Source of the DNA: Diadema setosum
Lineage: Eukaryota > Echinodermata > Echinoidea > Diadematoida > Diadematidae
Direction of reading: 5' to 3'
NCBI GenBank assembly: GCA_033980235.1
Contig: CM067072.1
Coordinates: forward strand, 26,938,192-27,002,191
Length of the DNA stretch: 64,000 bases
Position numbers and translations under genes: made by a program. Numbering within the stretch: position 1 is the first letter of the stretch; every line of letters starts with the position of its first letter. The notes beneath the pieces are model-generated. The model ran no database searches. It was not told the origin of the DNA and was given only the letters and a program-made list of their open reading frames with translations. Positions 36,080 to 48,900 of the stretch are shown here, one piece after another.

Positions 36080-37263
36080 ATATAAAATCTGCTCGCTGTC
36101 GTAGCCGAAACAGTGTACATTTTACCAAGAAACAATCAACAAGGATATACAGTATTGAAATATGAAAGAGGAAAGTACAAACACTCATGTCAAGTTCATT
36201 TACCAAAACTACTTTTCCTTACAAATATTCAGTAATGCGTTATATTGTTATAAAGAGAGTGAGATTTTTAGATACATTGGCAGATTTTATCGATATGTAA
36301 AATATGTGGCAAATCGACTTGCAAAAAAGCGAAGCCTGTATATTTGGGAAGTTCCCAAGCCAATGAAGTTTGAAATGGTGTATGTGTGAACAAGATTATG
36401 TGTCACGAAATCTCTATATTACCAATGACATTACAATGGACGTTATTCAAAATAGTACAGTGGTTTATTTAATGTTGATCACAAACATTAAAAATTCATT
36501 TAAAAGTAGTATTAGTTGAATAAGATGACTTATTCTATCGGTTTCCCTTACCTTTTTTTTTTCTACCTTTTATTTCTCGTTTATGTTTGTTTTTGTTTAG
36601 TTTTTCTATTTCGTTTTTCGTCTGCGGCAAAGCTTGCTGGCAATAAGTATCGCATTTTCTTTTTCTTCACTTGTAATTAATGTGACTTAGACAATGTGTG
36701 TATATTCTGTTCGAAAACGATGAATTCAATTCACGGCATAAAATGCTTTCAAAAGTAAGTTCAATGTTGGTTGAAGTGTAATCGAGGAAATAAAGAGAGC
36801 TATAGATCGTACACAGTTGCTGTGTAAATGAGTGATTTGTGATTTCAGCAGTGATATCTGATTGTTTTTTTTTTTTTCTGGTGTGAAATGACTGAGTTAA
36901 TACGTTTAATCTACATGTATAGTAATGTTCCATCATCGCTGAAATCTTGAATATATCTACATACACAGTGTGATGACAGCCTTGCTGCCCAACAACAACA
37001 ACTAAAAATGATTTGGAAATAATCTGACATCTCCATTTTGTGACATGTTGCCCTAACAGTAAGTTGTAAACACGGTAAAGACATGCCGTCTTTTGTTCAG
37101 AAATGAACGATTTTTCATTCAAGTTTCAAAAGCCAGAACTAATAAAGAGGTAGCGTAGTTTGATCTAATATGTATACAGACAAAGATCTGCAATGTGATA
37201 CAATTTCTTCGAGGCAAAATGAAAAAAAAAAAAAGGTTCTGATGGATATTGGAGTGGCTATAG

Positions 37264-37268
<5 letters not shown>

Positions 37269-37326
<58 letters not shown>

Positions 37327-37327
37327 T
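37269..37327. repeat. (TA)n microsatellite
   Basis: About 58 bp of TA dinucleotides. Confidence 0.95.
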
Positions 37328-37790
37328 TCTTCTCTATCAATCACAATGCGGACCCGGTAAAGGCATGTTGATTACAAGAAGCAATGAAGTTGTTCACATC
37401 GAATCTATGTAACAAATCACAGCGTCAAGTTACTTGACAAAGATAACATTGATAAGGTGTTGTTGTGTAAGCAGATTACAGTGACGACAATGTATCAAAG
37501 CATGCATCATAATTGCATCTTATCTGATGTCATACAGTGCACTAGAAGAAGTGACCGGGATATCAAGAGTATAGTTATGAATTAATCGTTGTTTTATTCA
37601 TTGGGTTTCAAACTAAGTCTCGTAAAGGAATTCACGCTGAAGTGTTGAGTGCCGAAGAATATTACTGATCTCATTTAGATTAATGGATACAACCTTCATC
37701 TGCACTATCCGGTAATACATGCCATGTTCACACTTTACAACAGGATCGTGATAATTTCCAACATACCAGTATCGAATCCACCGACTTAGC

Positions 37791-37792
<2 letters not shown>

Positions 37793-37821
<29 letters not shown>
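37793..37821. repeat. (GT)n microsatellite
   Basis: About 28 bp of GT. Confidence 0.93.
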
Positions 37822-37824
<3 letters not shown>

Positions 37825-38469
37825 TTTTGGTTTGTTTTGTTCTGTTACTTTGGTACTTTGATTCTTCTTATGGGGGTTGTTGGGGAAGTCCATGTGCTTA
37901 CAAATGGCTGCTGTTTCTGGGTTTTTATTTGTGTTGCTGATGAAGAAAATTGTGGGTGAAAATCCCCCTGTCAACAGAAATGAGTTGTGTGTGGGGGAGG
38001 GGGGGGGGGGTATTTGCCATCTCCAGGAGCTTCAGTGGAATCTGTGTTAATTAAACGTGCGCTTTTTGTGTAGTACGTTTCTGATAAAGACCCAGAAAAA
38101 AATAACAAGAAATCCACCATTGTCATTATCATGGCTTATGAATACTGTGCTACTTGGAATAGAAATCTCTCAAGTCTTTGCAATGTCATGGATTTACCAC
38201 TAACTTTAAGTCCGAAAGCGTAAATTTGATTTTATACAAAGCAGAATCGAAGCGAATGTATACCTAAATTCTAATATTTGAGGTGTGTACCATTTTGTGA
38301 AACAATTCTTGCAGGATCCATCACGAGGGGCCATCAGAGCAGAGTACTAATGATAATGATTATGATAATGATAATCCTAATCATATCAATAATTAAATAA
38401 TAACAACAACAATGATAAGAAAAATAACAACCAATATGGTCTTATCTGCAAATGGTATAGCCTCTCTAT

Positions 38470-38667
38470 GTGAGCACTGCTCTCCATGAGGGCCCTGCCA
38501 TCAGAAAGTATCCCAGCACTGCCAGGTACCAATCAATTTACACCTGGATTAGGTAGAGACATCGTGGGTTTAAACATCTAGTCCAAGGACGTAAGCACTT
38601 GGAGGGACTCGAACTCGCAAGCTTCTTTAGAGTCAAGAGTCTATGATTCGCTAGACCACAGTGCCCC
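38470..38667 (-). mobile_element. tRNA-derived SINE
   Basis: Read on the minus strand, 38667-38602 is tRNA-like: A box GTGGTCTAGCGAATC, an anticodon-arm-like GACTCTTGACTCTAAAG, B box GAGTTCGAGTCCC. The body continues with GTCCAAGGACG and ACACCTGG motifs (plus orientation) to about 38470. The acceptor stem is not closed, so it is not a working tRNA. Confidence 0.65.
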
Positions 38668-39738
38668 TACAGTTCAGTGCTGATTAGTGCCAATGTTTCC
38701 TTAAAAGATTCGGCAAACGGTGACAAACAAAGCAGGTTATTGCAAAAATGTTAAAATCATATAGATAAAGCAAATAAAATTAATCATTAAAATAAATGTT
38801 TCAGGAGTTCATAAGGCCTTGCACATGAAATGCTTGTGCTACACCCATTAGGCTTGGTAATCACACGCCGAGTCGCACTTGCTAGAATCAGTAACTGTAC
38901 AAAGAAAAGAAAAGAAAAACCTTTATCTACTACATACACATTTCGTGAAAGTGTGCTCAAAAACAAAACAAAAGAAAACAAAACGTCGGTGCGACTCACC
39001 ATTATAGAATCAGAACCTATCGGAACGAATTGTGCAGCACATGTGTGTATTGAGCCAATTTCCTCCATCTTGAAACAACAGACCACCACCGTCCAAACTA
39101 ACTTAATCAATCAAGACATTGATATAAATCAATTTAGCGGGGGCAACGGATAACCAGAGAGAGAGAGACATACAGCATATTATATAAGTGGGGCGCCTGC
39201 TCTCCATAGATAATTCCGTGACTTGCTAACTTCCCACGTCCGAAAAAAGGTTTAGATGATAAAAGTCTGTTTTTAGCTTTATGGAGTATGGTACACGTCT
39301 GTATGCTTTATAGACATACGGCGTCATCGATGTTTCCCTATAAAACAGGCGGGTTTTTCCCTTTCTATCGCCATTTAGGGGTACTATTGCAAAAATAGTT
39401 TTTCGACATTAAGAGAGGGAAAATTGTACAGAATAATTATCATTATCCTGCGAGCATAGCGAGTAATGTCGCGCTGTTATCTACCAACTATGGTAGGTCC
39501 CATAGGAAGCATTTATTCAAAACGCCATTTAGGGTATTTCACTGGGTACCAGAACGAAATACGCCACTTCAGTATGTGACGCCAGTAAGGGTATGTTTTA
39601 TAGATGTGACGTTATTTGTAGGTGCAGTGATGTGCCGATTAATACGCCATTTAGGGTTTTTTCTGATGTGTTTGGACGTGTGTAACATATCCGTCTGACA
39701 ATGACCCCCCCCCCCCCCCCCCCATGGAGAGACGTTCC

Positions 39739-40518
39739 TTAACCCTAACTAGGCCGGGGGGGGGGGGCCTCCGAGGCCCCCCCCTCGACGTTCCGCGCGA
39801 TGCATCGTAATCGCAAAAAGCTATCGCCGCGACGTTTCGTGACTTTTTTCTTTCAAGTCTCCCGCATCTTTTGACACCAAATTTGCGACGCCCGGGCACG
39901 CGGTTCCGAAGTTACGCATAAATATGTACCTGCATGTCAGACCAAAAATTGCTCAAAAACGTTAATTCGTGTGCAATTTAAATGCAAACTGTGCTTACTG
40001 GCAAATTTCATAAAAGCATGATTATTTTGGTGTTTTATTGATTAAAATCAATGAATAACATATTTTCTTGTTTGGAGCGATGTCGCGGACAAATTTCATC
40101 AAAAAAACAATGAAAAACATAAAGTCGAAAAAACAAAGAAATACATAAGAAATTCAAAAAAAACAATGAAATACTTAAGAATTTTTTCTGACATCACAAT
40201 TCTTTTTAATTACATTTGCTAAGGACACTAAGAAGAATATTTACACAAAAAATGTGCCTGTTTTGAGCTTTTTTTTTGTGATTTATACCAAATAGTCTGA
40301 TTTTATGCATCATCATGCATAAATTAGAATAATTTAGCATAAATGATGATTTTTTGAAAAATTAACTTCATGGTATTTTAGATTACATCATAGGCAATGT
40401 GTGTACCAATTTTCGTCGCGATCGCGCGGTCGACGGCCGAGATCTGGAGGGGGGGCCTGGGAGGCCCCCCCCCCCGGCTCTATCAACTACCTAAATAGCC
40501 CGGCCTAGTTAGGGTTAA
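39739..40518. mobile_element. piggyBac-like MITE, TTAACCCTAA ends, copy 1
   Basis: TTAA then CCCTAACTAGGCCGGG at the left; CCCGGCCTAGTTAGGG then TTAA at the right. Subterminal G/C-homopolymer hairpins. The interior is AT-rich with many AAAAACAATGAAA tracts. 780 bp, non-coding. TTAA plus a CCC start is the piggyBac pattern. Copy 2 is at 48433-49209. Confidence 0.82.
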
Positions 40519-41289
40519 CACAGTCTTTCCCACTCACAAGTCATTTGTACAGTGTATACAGCTCTTTGAGATGTTGGCCATGAGCGGGTTCATAATATAG
40601 GCGCCTTTTCATTCGGGACAGAGGAGCATTGCCAAGAATCATATAAGTTTGATCTGACCACGAGATCCTCGCCCGCAAGCCCCTAGTCATATTCTCATTT
40701 CTTCTCATTGAAGTGATTCTATTTTCACATAAAGTAATACAATTATTACAATAATCAATACAACTACAATTTTGCGAAAACTGGTTCGACCCCAAATGGA
40801 CGGCCAATGTCTGACTACTAAGTACTTCGTAGACTGTGATAGGGTAGCACGTGTATCCGCAGAACTGAAGCTATGTACTAATTCAAGAAGACGAGATGGT
40901 CCTCAAGCGTTTTATGGCAGCATTTATTAATACACGTATTTTCAAAACAACAGGAAAAGGGATGCAGCATAATGAAACGCCCGCAAAAGTTGACCAGCTG
41001 TAGCGCGACCGAGGTGGTAATTAATCTTTAGACACCACATGCATGTGGACATTGGTGTTCACCGTCAAACGCTACTTGTGAGGCATATCATAAAATATTA
41101 TTCACTTTTGAAGAGTTTTCTTCAACGCCCGTGTGCAGACTGTTCTTGAGATCATGTACTTTTTATTATATAAACTCGTGTGTGATCTTGAATGCAACCT
41201 GACAATATTATGTATGCATAATTAGCTTTGGTGTGGTGTTACTCTATAGAGGTCGAAGACAAAGGCTAAAGCCAAGTGTGAACGTGCTT

Positions 41290-41660
41290 TCAATGCCTTT
41301 ATAGGAGAATGCTCCTAAAGTGTACCGTACCGTACTGTACCGAGCCAAAAGTGGACCACTTCATGGATTGTGCTCCAAAAGCGTACCAAAGCGTACCAAA
41401 AGTTCGCTGTAAAGCATGCGCGTATCATGCGCATACGTCACAATGCAAAAACATCATTCTCTTTGTTCGGGACAGCTGCAAGTAGTTCAAGCGCCAGGTG
41501 GATGACATTCTTCCTAAAAAATGCGTGACCTTTTCTGAAAAATAACTCGTGAGTTACGCTTTCTCGACAGAGCGCTCGAACGCTTCAAATCTGGCACAGT
41601 TCGGTACGGTACGCTTTGGTTCAGTTCGCTTTGGTTCGCTTTAGAGCGCTCGAACGCACC
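41290..41660. repeat. AAAGCG / GAGCGCTCGAACG element, copy 2
   Basis: Collinear with 20620-21130, sharing GCGTATCATGCGCATACG, TTCTCTTTGTTCGGGACAGC and AACTCGTGAG(T/G)TACGCTTT. Ends at AGCGCTCGAACGCACCC. Confidence 0.72.
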
Positions 41661-42530
41661 CTATGTTTTTGTTAATCATAACAACATAAGTACTGATCAC
41701 GGTATTATGGATCAACATGGATCAACAAAAGTAAACACGAAGTTGCATTGCACAGTCAGTCCCTTCATCAGTGTCCTTGCCATACTCTTAATCGTGGAAT
41801 ATGTCCCACATATTTCGATAAGAACTGTCCTTCTTTTGTGTTTGTTTGCTTGTTTTTTTTTATTTGTTTTCGCATTAGTCAATGTCAGGTACATTACGTA
41901 AGGCATATAATTGTGATGCTAATCAAATTGCAACTCTCTTTACACTGTGGATGACATCAAGGCAGGCAAGAGAGTTGTGTTTGAGGGATGAGAAATGCAG
42001 CGATTTAAAATTCATGATGCCTAGTTTCATCAAACTGTTTATCGATTTTCTCACATTAGCAGATGCCAACATGTATACCGGGTGTCAGGGGATCAGTAAC
42101 CCTTTACGAGCTTTGAGCACAGAAAACCCAACAGCGCTGTACACATTGTCCAAAGCCCATGACACAGAAAGGGTTAACCAGTACATAGAGATGTCGTGGT
42201 CTCAACAACACAAACCAGCAAATACTTTCATCGTGTATCATATTCTGTACATAGTACATAAACTACATAAACATTCTTTAAAATATATACTCTGACAGTC
42301 CATCTGCGTGTGGAAGTTGTTTTCTTTGCGAGAACCCAAAGGAAACGTCGCTATAGTCCAGCGATCTAATCCTAGAATTATAGGAACAGCTGATATCAGA
42401 AAGTTTGTACGGGTATGTGTGCTTGCGTGCATACAACCTCAAGGTTTCCGTGTGATTGATTTCATGTGTCTTCGTCTTCTTTAGTGTATGACTCGTTAAG
42501 TCGTCAAAGATTATCTGCAGAGAGTTTTTC

Positions 42531-42971
42531 TCAGGATTGGCTCGTCTTCGAAGGTGATAACGACTGCGATACCGATTCTGCTTCAGTGGGCGTGGTTAAT
42601 ATGGAAGACGCCGATGCATTGGTGGCTGCTGCGGCGTCCGTTGGCTGAGATACCTCTACAGGGCGTGTCATAGTACTGGGAGGCGTTGTCCCACTTGATG
42701 ACGGCGATTTTGTGGGCGACGGTGATTGGCTCGCTGACTGCGTTGCCATGGATGGAGTCAATATTCTCGCGGCTTGGACCTTGCTGTGGGGCGGGAACGT
42801 CGTGGTTTTTGATAAGGCTGGTTTGGCGAATCCGTTGATAGGTTTCTTGGCGTGGAACAGCTGAAGCTCGCTGACATATTTGTAGATCTTGAGGGCGGGG
42901 CCGAGTTTGAATGACAAACCGGTCAAGACGTCAGATCGACGTAGTAGGAGGAGAGCGTTGCCGTCAATTTC
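42531..42971 (-). CDS. DPF-SAM last exon: second half of SAM and disordered tail
   Basis: Begins [18 protein letters not shown], then [15 protein letters not shown]. About 110 residues rich in Ser, Thr, Pro and Ala follow, with repeated SPT/SPS motifs, ending SKTSQS. The SAM split at Q|EIDG is a common intron position in this SAM class. Confidence 0.92.
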   Translation of the reverse strand, partial: EIDGNALLLLRRSDVLTGLSFKLGPALKIYKYVSELQLFHAKKPINGFAKPALSKTTTFPPHSKVQAARILTPSMATQSASQSPSPTKSPSSSGTTPPSTMTRPVEVSQPTDAAAATNASASSILTTPTEAESVSQSLSPSKTSQS

Positions 42972-45900
42972 CTGAAAAAAAAAAAATGTATAAAAGCAGG
43001 ATGAGAACTCTAAATTACTAATCAACTTCTATCTACAAAGTGAGATTTCAGTGGTCCACTTACGGATCTATTCATATCTCATGCATATTTCCTAACCACA
43101 TATTACAAATAATTATTCCAATCCTTCTGCCTACAAAATGCTTACCTGTGCTATGCATTAGTTGTGATACGTTGAAATATAGTAAAGGTATAAATCCTTG
43201 TGCAATACGTAAAAACGGGACGTGAATATGGTTTTGCTGATGTCATATGTATGCCAGAACTATATTCCACGATGTGTGCTTTGAAACTCTGGATTCACCA
43301 CACTTGAATGTAGCGATCCTTATGCTACATGAATGCCATCATCGTTATTGTACAGAACATTCATCTCCTTGGTATAGGTTTTGTCTACACTGTAAAGCTG
43401 GCTTTGATTCTGTACCTGATCTCTGAAAGACGCAGCCTGCTCCTCATACCCCCTCTGCTTGAAGTATCTAACGACATCATCGAGGGACCACGTGGACGGA
43501 TGGGTAGAGAGGTTGTCTTTGGTCGGGCTGCTGGTTCGACTCTGGGCTGACTGCTCGGGGAGGTTGGCTGGCATGGACTGGTTCGGGGTAGCCACGTCTG
43601 GGGATACCTGGCCCGACGTAGGGCTTGACCTTGGACGGAGTTGAAATAGTTTCGTTTATTCCACCGAACAGTATTTAAGTAAATGAATTTTCGCAAACAA
43701 CACAATTTTAGCGTTTTCACATGGACCTGACCTTTGACTCTTTGCCTTTGACACCATTACCAAAGACTTTTCAAGCAAAACACTGTTAGGCAGTCCATAC
43801 ATATGTACTAAGTTTCATGAAGATAACTTGGGCCATTTCAGAAATATTGAGAAGTCAAATTTTAGCATTTTCTCTTGACCATTGACCTTTGAACTTTGAC
43901 ACTACAGCCCAAAACTTTCTCTAGTAAATCTTTACCTGGTAATATAAACTAACCTTCATTAAATACCTTCAGGCATTGCACAGATATGAGGAAATAGTGA
44001 AATCCTAAGAGTTTGACCTTGACCTTTGACCTCGAGCGTGTGCTATACCCAGATGTTAATTAACACAACTTCATCAACTCATACGTACATATGCCAAATT
44101 TCATTTGGATTCCTTCAACGGTTCTTAAGTTTTGCTATCTACAAAATCGATTACGGACGGACGGTGGGACGGACAGACACACTGACGACCTGAAAACATA
44201 GTGCCTGCGGTGATACTTCGTAGCGGAGGCATCAAAACACTAACAACAATACCAACAACAATCCACAACAAAAAAAAAAGTGGTTGCGGGTAAGAGGTAT
44301 GCCGCTGATCTACGCAACGATGCAGTAATTTTCTTGACATCATAAATTGAGAGGTAAACCACTCGACAACAAATCTCGCCAACGGGTAATGCTGCATCCA
44401 TTTTTGGAGGTGAGGTGCGCTGACTAAAAATGTAGTGCTAATTGCCTATACAATCGTGATGAATTAAAGGCAATATTAAAAAGCATATAAATAGATTATA
44501 AAAAACGACCAAAACATAGAACAGCAAACCAAAAATAAAATTTGAACAGAATAAAATGAAAATCATACAATTGAAAGATACAAGAGTCAAATCTACGTTT
44601 AGGCTTGCTCTCAGTCTGATTAAAAAAGAAAAACACATATAAGCCGTTGTTTACTTCGTTTATTTGTTTTTACGGGTCCCAATGGTCATCCTAACCATGC
44701 CCCCCCCCCCCTTCTGTCCTTCTGGCAACGTCCAAGGTGAAAACTGCCGAAGGAATTATGGTTACCTTTTAAGACTTTCGCTGGTCGCAATCACCAGGTG
44801 TCGTATCAAAGTGATTGACATGAAAGTGTGAGTGGTATCCTCAATATCCATAGCCGGGATGGATTGACTGAGGTCCCATCCGGATTCTCCTTGACGTAAA
44901 ATCTCTAACTGGACTAAAGGGGTAACTGTCCCCTCCCCCCCCCCCACCCCCCGGGCCGACAAGTTGCTATTACGCATTTTGATTGTCTTGATTGTCGGAG
45001 TGGCCTTGTGACAGAACCTTGGGTGAGGATGGGGTAAAACGTGTCGACCTCGTACGCTGAACAGTAAAAACTCACTTTTGGTCAGGGCTCTTCTCCGACT
45101 TGTCGTCCAGGAGGGAAGATATACTGGCGCTAGATGAAGCAAGAGATCCATCCTCGTCTGTAAATATAGTATACAAAGAGCATGAGAGAGAGAGAGAGGC
45201 CACAGGGGGGAGACAGACGGACAAACAAACACAAAGAGAGAGTGGTAAGTCGCCATCACACTCAGAGCAGGTAACACGGCCAATATAATCATTATATCAG
45301 GGGCGGATCCAGGGAGGACAGCAACCGGCGCACGCCCCCCCCCCCTTTATTTTTTGTTGAAACAAAAGAAATAAAAAGAAAAAATGGGGGGGGGAGGGGT
45401 GCGTGCGTCCCCCCTTTATTTTTGTAAACACGCCCCCTCTTTACGGAATTCCTGGATCCGCCCCTGTTATATTATCCGAGAATAATCTCAATGCCATTTC
45501 TTCTCATTATTGCTATTATCTTCATCTCATTATTTGGCCTTTGGATGAAACACTGTGAGACGCAAGATGTAGGCGTTGTACACACCATCAAGTAGGTCGT
45601 GGAACACACCATCATTTCCACTAACAGTGTTCAAGGTCCTTTCTCAGACTTCGCAGTTTCAGTTATGAAATAATGCAACAACAACGATCATTGAAGACAT
45701 GCGGCATATACTTTCATCATAGACAAGAACATAATAGGCTACATTTAGGGTGGCGTCACAGCGTCCCGAAATCGACACATGATGGTCATACGAATGCGGA
45801 ATTTTCAATTTCGTGCGGAGTTGGCCCGAACTTGATCAACAGCCAATCAAGAGCCGAAGCAAGCACGATGCCTGCAGAAGGTCACACGACAACACCCAAA

Positions 45901-48900
45901 CCACACATGAAGAGAGCACGAAGATCTGGATCTGTATACAGTTACCCGAAGGACACGCGAGGGATCCACAATGGCTACGTGACGACTTTGCCATCGCACA
46001 CAAAGTTGCTGCTGGAGGCCCCACAAAAGCAAAAACAAAAACAACAATACCAACAAAAACACGCTAAATTGAAAAGATATATGTATTTTGTCCCCCATGT
46101 AAACGGGAGCACACATTGGGACAGACACTGGAATAGACTGGGTGTGGCAACAGAACCATAAGGATGATAAAGGGCACAAATCTTCTGTGGTCGTCGTGAC
46201 GTGCTTTGCTTTATCTAATATGAAATTGCAGAATTAGTGAAGGCTGGTGTCGTCATTTTATCAAAAATTAATATCGACGAATTGAAAGAAGGGAATAGAC
46301 GCTCGTCTGTATTGTACTCAATGCACGTCGACGTAATTACGCGCAATACAATTTGATACCATTTTCCCCCCTAAATTGCAAAGCTATAAAGACTTTAAAG
46401 ACTCTTTTGAAAAGGTATGTCGGATTACACACACTTACTCGTGCAGGGAAATGCGCGTTCCTTTCATGCGCGTTGGTGCGAGAGAAAAAAAAAAAAACAA
46501 CAACCCAACATTTTGGCTCCATGCGAGTTGCGTATACCATGACCTGTGAAAATTTAAGAGCTGCGAAGACAAAGTGCTGTTTAGTTGGCTGCCTCTAGAT
46601 CTCCATTCGTCTATGTATGTACACCCCTCACGTTTACCGAGTACTTTGTGTTGTGTATACGAAAAGCTTTCTCTTTGATGCGGTAAAGTCATTCTGCGTG
46701 TGCTTTGACGAATTGCGATCAACGCTGGGACGGCGTGCGTCAGTGCCGTCGCGTGCTAAATTGTACCTGCGTAATGTGCACTCGCAGGGTTTAAAAGAGT
46801 TGATTACAGGTAGTAATGAAATCGATGATGATATGTTCTTATTTACACATATAAGAAGCCTCCTGAGTGTAAGCATTCGCCTCCTAAATTGGCCTGTCAC
46901 AATTATTTCCCGCACGTTGCCAATAACCATCCACTCATAATCACGTAGGTCGACGGGGACGTAGGGTGAAGCATCTTGTCAGACGACCTCAAGGCCATAA
47001 AGTGGGCCTACCAGACAGGATTCGAACTCCGAAACTCTTTGTTAGGTGTTCACAGTCGTATCTACCGAACCATGGCGGCACCATTTTAATATGGGTCACC
47101 TTTCTCACCCTGTATGATTTGGAGTCATTCATTCCTCCTTTTTTTTTCCGCCAAATTTTCCTTAACTGAATGCTGTTTCACTATCATTACGTTTCCCGCC
47201 AGTTTGCTGTCATTTCAATACTCTTCCGCCCTGTCCAGTGGCGGATCCAGGGGGGAGCGTACCGGGCGCCCCCCTTTATTTTTTTTGTTAAAACAAAAGA
47301 AATAAAAAGAAAAAATGGGGTGCCTGCGCCCCTCTTTAATTTTGTAAAGGCGCCCCTCTTTACGGAATTCCTGGATCCGCCCCTGCTGTCTGTATGGTCG
47401 AGGCAAAATCCGTTCGTCAATTCGTCCCCTGCAACGTGACAGTCACTTTGGAGACACTCTTCGCTCGCTCTCAAGGTCTTCACAGATAATGCCTCAAGAC
47501 TTTCGTTACTTCTATTGTTTCGCAAACGACACGTTCACAATTAGCATAATCAAGTTTAAAGGCATAGTATAACATGTGTATGATGCATTACATGAATAAG
47601 CCAGTTCAGAGTTAGCTTTCGGGCATGTTGGTACGAATGACCTTTCTTTTTTCTCAGTCGGTTGAGGCACTTCACTCGTTTTCAGAGTGACATAATGCAT
47701 AAGCTTTACGTAACAATTTGTGGGATTATCAATCCTGTTCAAACAAAGAATGAACTTGCGTAGACCAGATGACCAGACTGACCCGTCAGTTAACAATTGG
47801 GAAAGCATCCATTCATTGTTTTGCATTGAATGTATTAACAATCTCTTTTTACCTATATTGCCAACTACCACTTTTGCTGTCAGGTAGATGCATGTGCTGG
47901 CAAGCAGCATTTAATGTATTACAATAATAATCATTACAGCACAGATGCTTATCACAATGAACTTGAAAATCAACACGCCTGTCGGTACGAATAACCATTT
48001 TCTGCTCATGCACAAAGTGGAATTCCGAACTGGCTTATTCATTCTCCCGGGTCGTGTGAGATAGTAAACGTCTCTTCTCACCTGTACTATTACTGTATAC
48101 CTCCATGTCTTCACTGGCACACAGCTCACATACCCATTTACCTGTAATAGTAAAAAAAAAAAAAAAGAAAAAAAAAAGAAGAAGAATCAGTCTAAGGGTT
48201 TAATTCCTAGAATACTGTTACAAGCAGACATACACAGCCATACTGACACCTGACGAGAAATAGTGAGAGTGAGAGTGAGAGTGAGAGAAGGTTGAGGGGA
48301 TATGGAGGGAGAGATAGAGATGTGTGTGGGGGGGGGGGGGAGAAAGAACAAAAATGAAACCTGACAGGAGAGCAAATGACAGACAGACAGACAGACAGAC
48401 ATTTATCCTGAGCCACAATTTTAACTCCATGCTTAACCCTAAAGGGGCCGGGGAGGGGGGCAGAATTTGCCCCCTCCCCTTGACGTTTCGCGCTATAATT
48501 CTGTAACGCGAGAATGCCTTGTCGCAAGGCTTCTTGACTTTCTTTGTTCAAGTCTCGCGCAACTTTTGAGACCAAATTTACAACGTACGTGTGTACTTTT
48601 TCGAAGCCACGCCCATTTTTGTAAAGGCATGTCACCCAAAAACGGGCACAATTTTGTGATTTTGTGTACATTTCCTATGGAAAACTGTGCTTTGTCATGA
48701 AAGTCATAAAAACCTGATTATTTTTACAATTAATCTCTTTCATTGATTGATTTTAAGCTAATTATGGTATAAAAGTGGTCAGTGACAATTTCCAATAAAA
48801 AAACAAAATAAAAAAACAAAAGTCGAAAAACAACGAAATACATAAGAAATTCTGAAAACAAAAAATACATAAGAATTGAAATGACTTTTAGAAGTTTTTA

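Larger units (their letters stand above)
34884..42530. other. Intergenic region between convergent Cdc20-like and DPF-SAM genes
   Basis: Contains presumed 3' UTRs next to each gene, then repeats: GATGAT, TA and GT microsatellites, a nested palindrome (35754-36079), a SINE (38470-38667), a piggyBac-like MITE (39739-40518) and the second AAAGCG element (41290-41660). Open frames here look random. Confidence 0.65.

Noticed and set aside
36667..37122. 151-codon minus-strand frame
   Set aside because: AT-rich intergenic sequence with no family resemblance.
38602..38667. Possible tRNA gene (A and B boxes)
   Set aside because: Acceptor and D stems do not pair and a SINE-like body follows. Treated as tRNA-derived repeat.
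41882..42295. 137-codon plus-strand frame beside the DPF-SAM stop
   Set aside because: No domain recognised and probably within the antisense of a 3' UTR. Kept out for lack of evidence.
45673..46161. 162-codon plus-strand frame
   Set aside because: Lies inside a DPF-SAM intron on the opposite strand, with no recognisable domain and a Lys/Gln-rich end from a simple repeat.
48207..48671. 154-codon minus-strand frame
   Set aside because: Crosses the GAGAGT microsatellite and the end of the piggyBac-like MITE.
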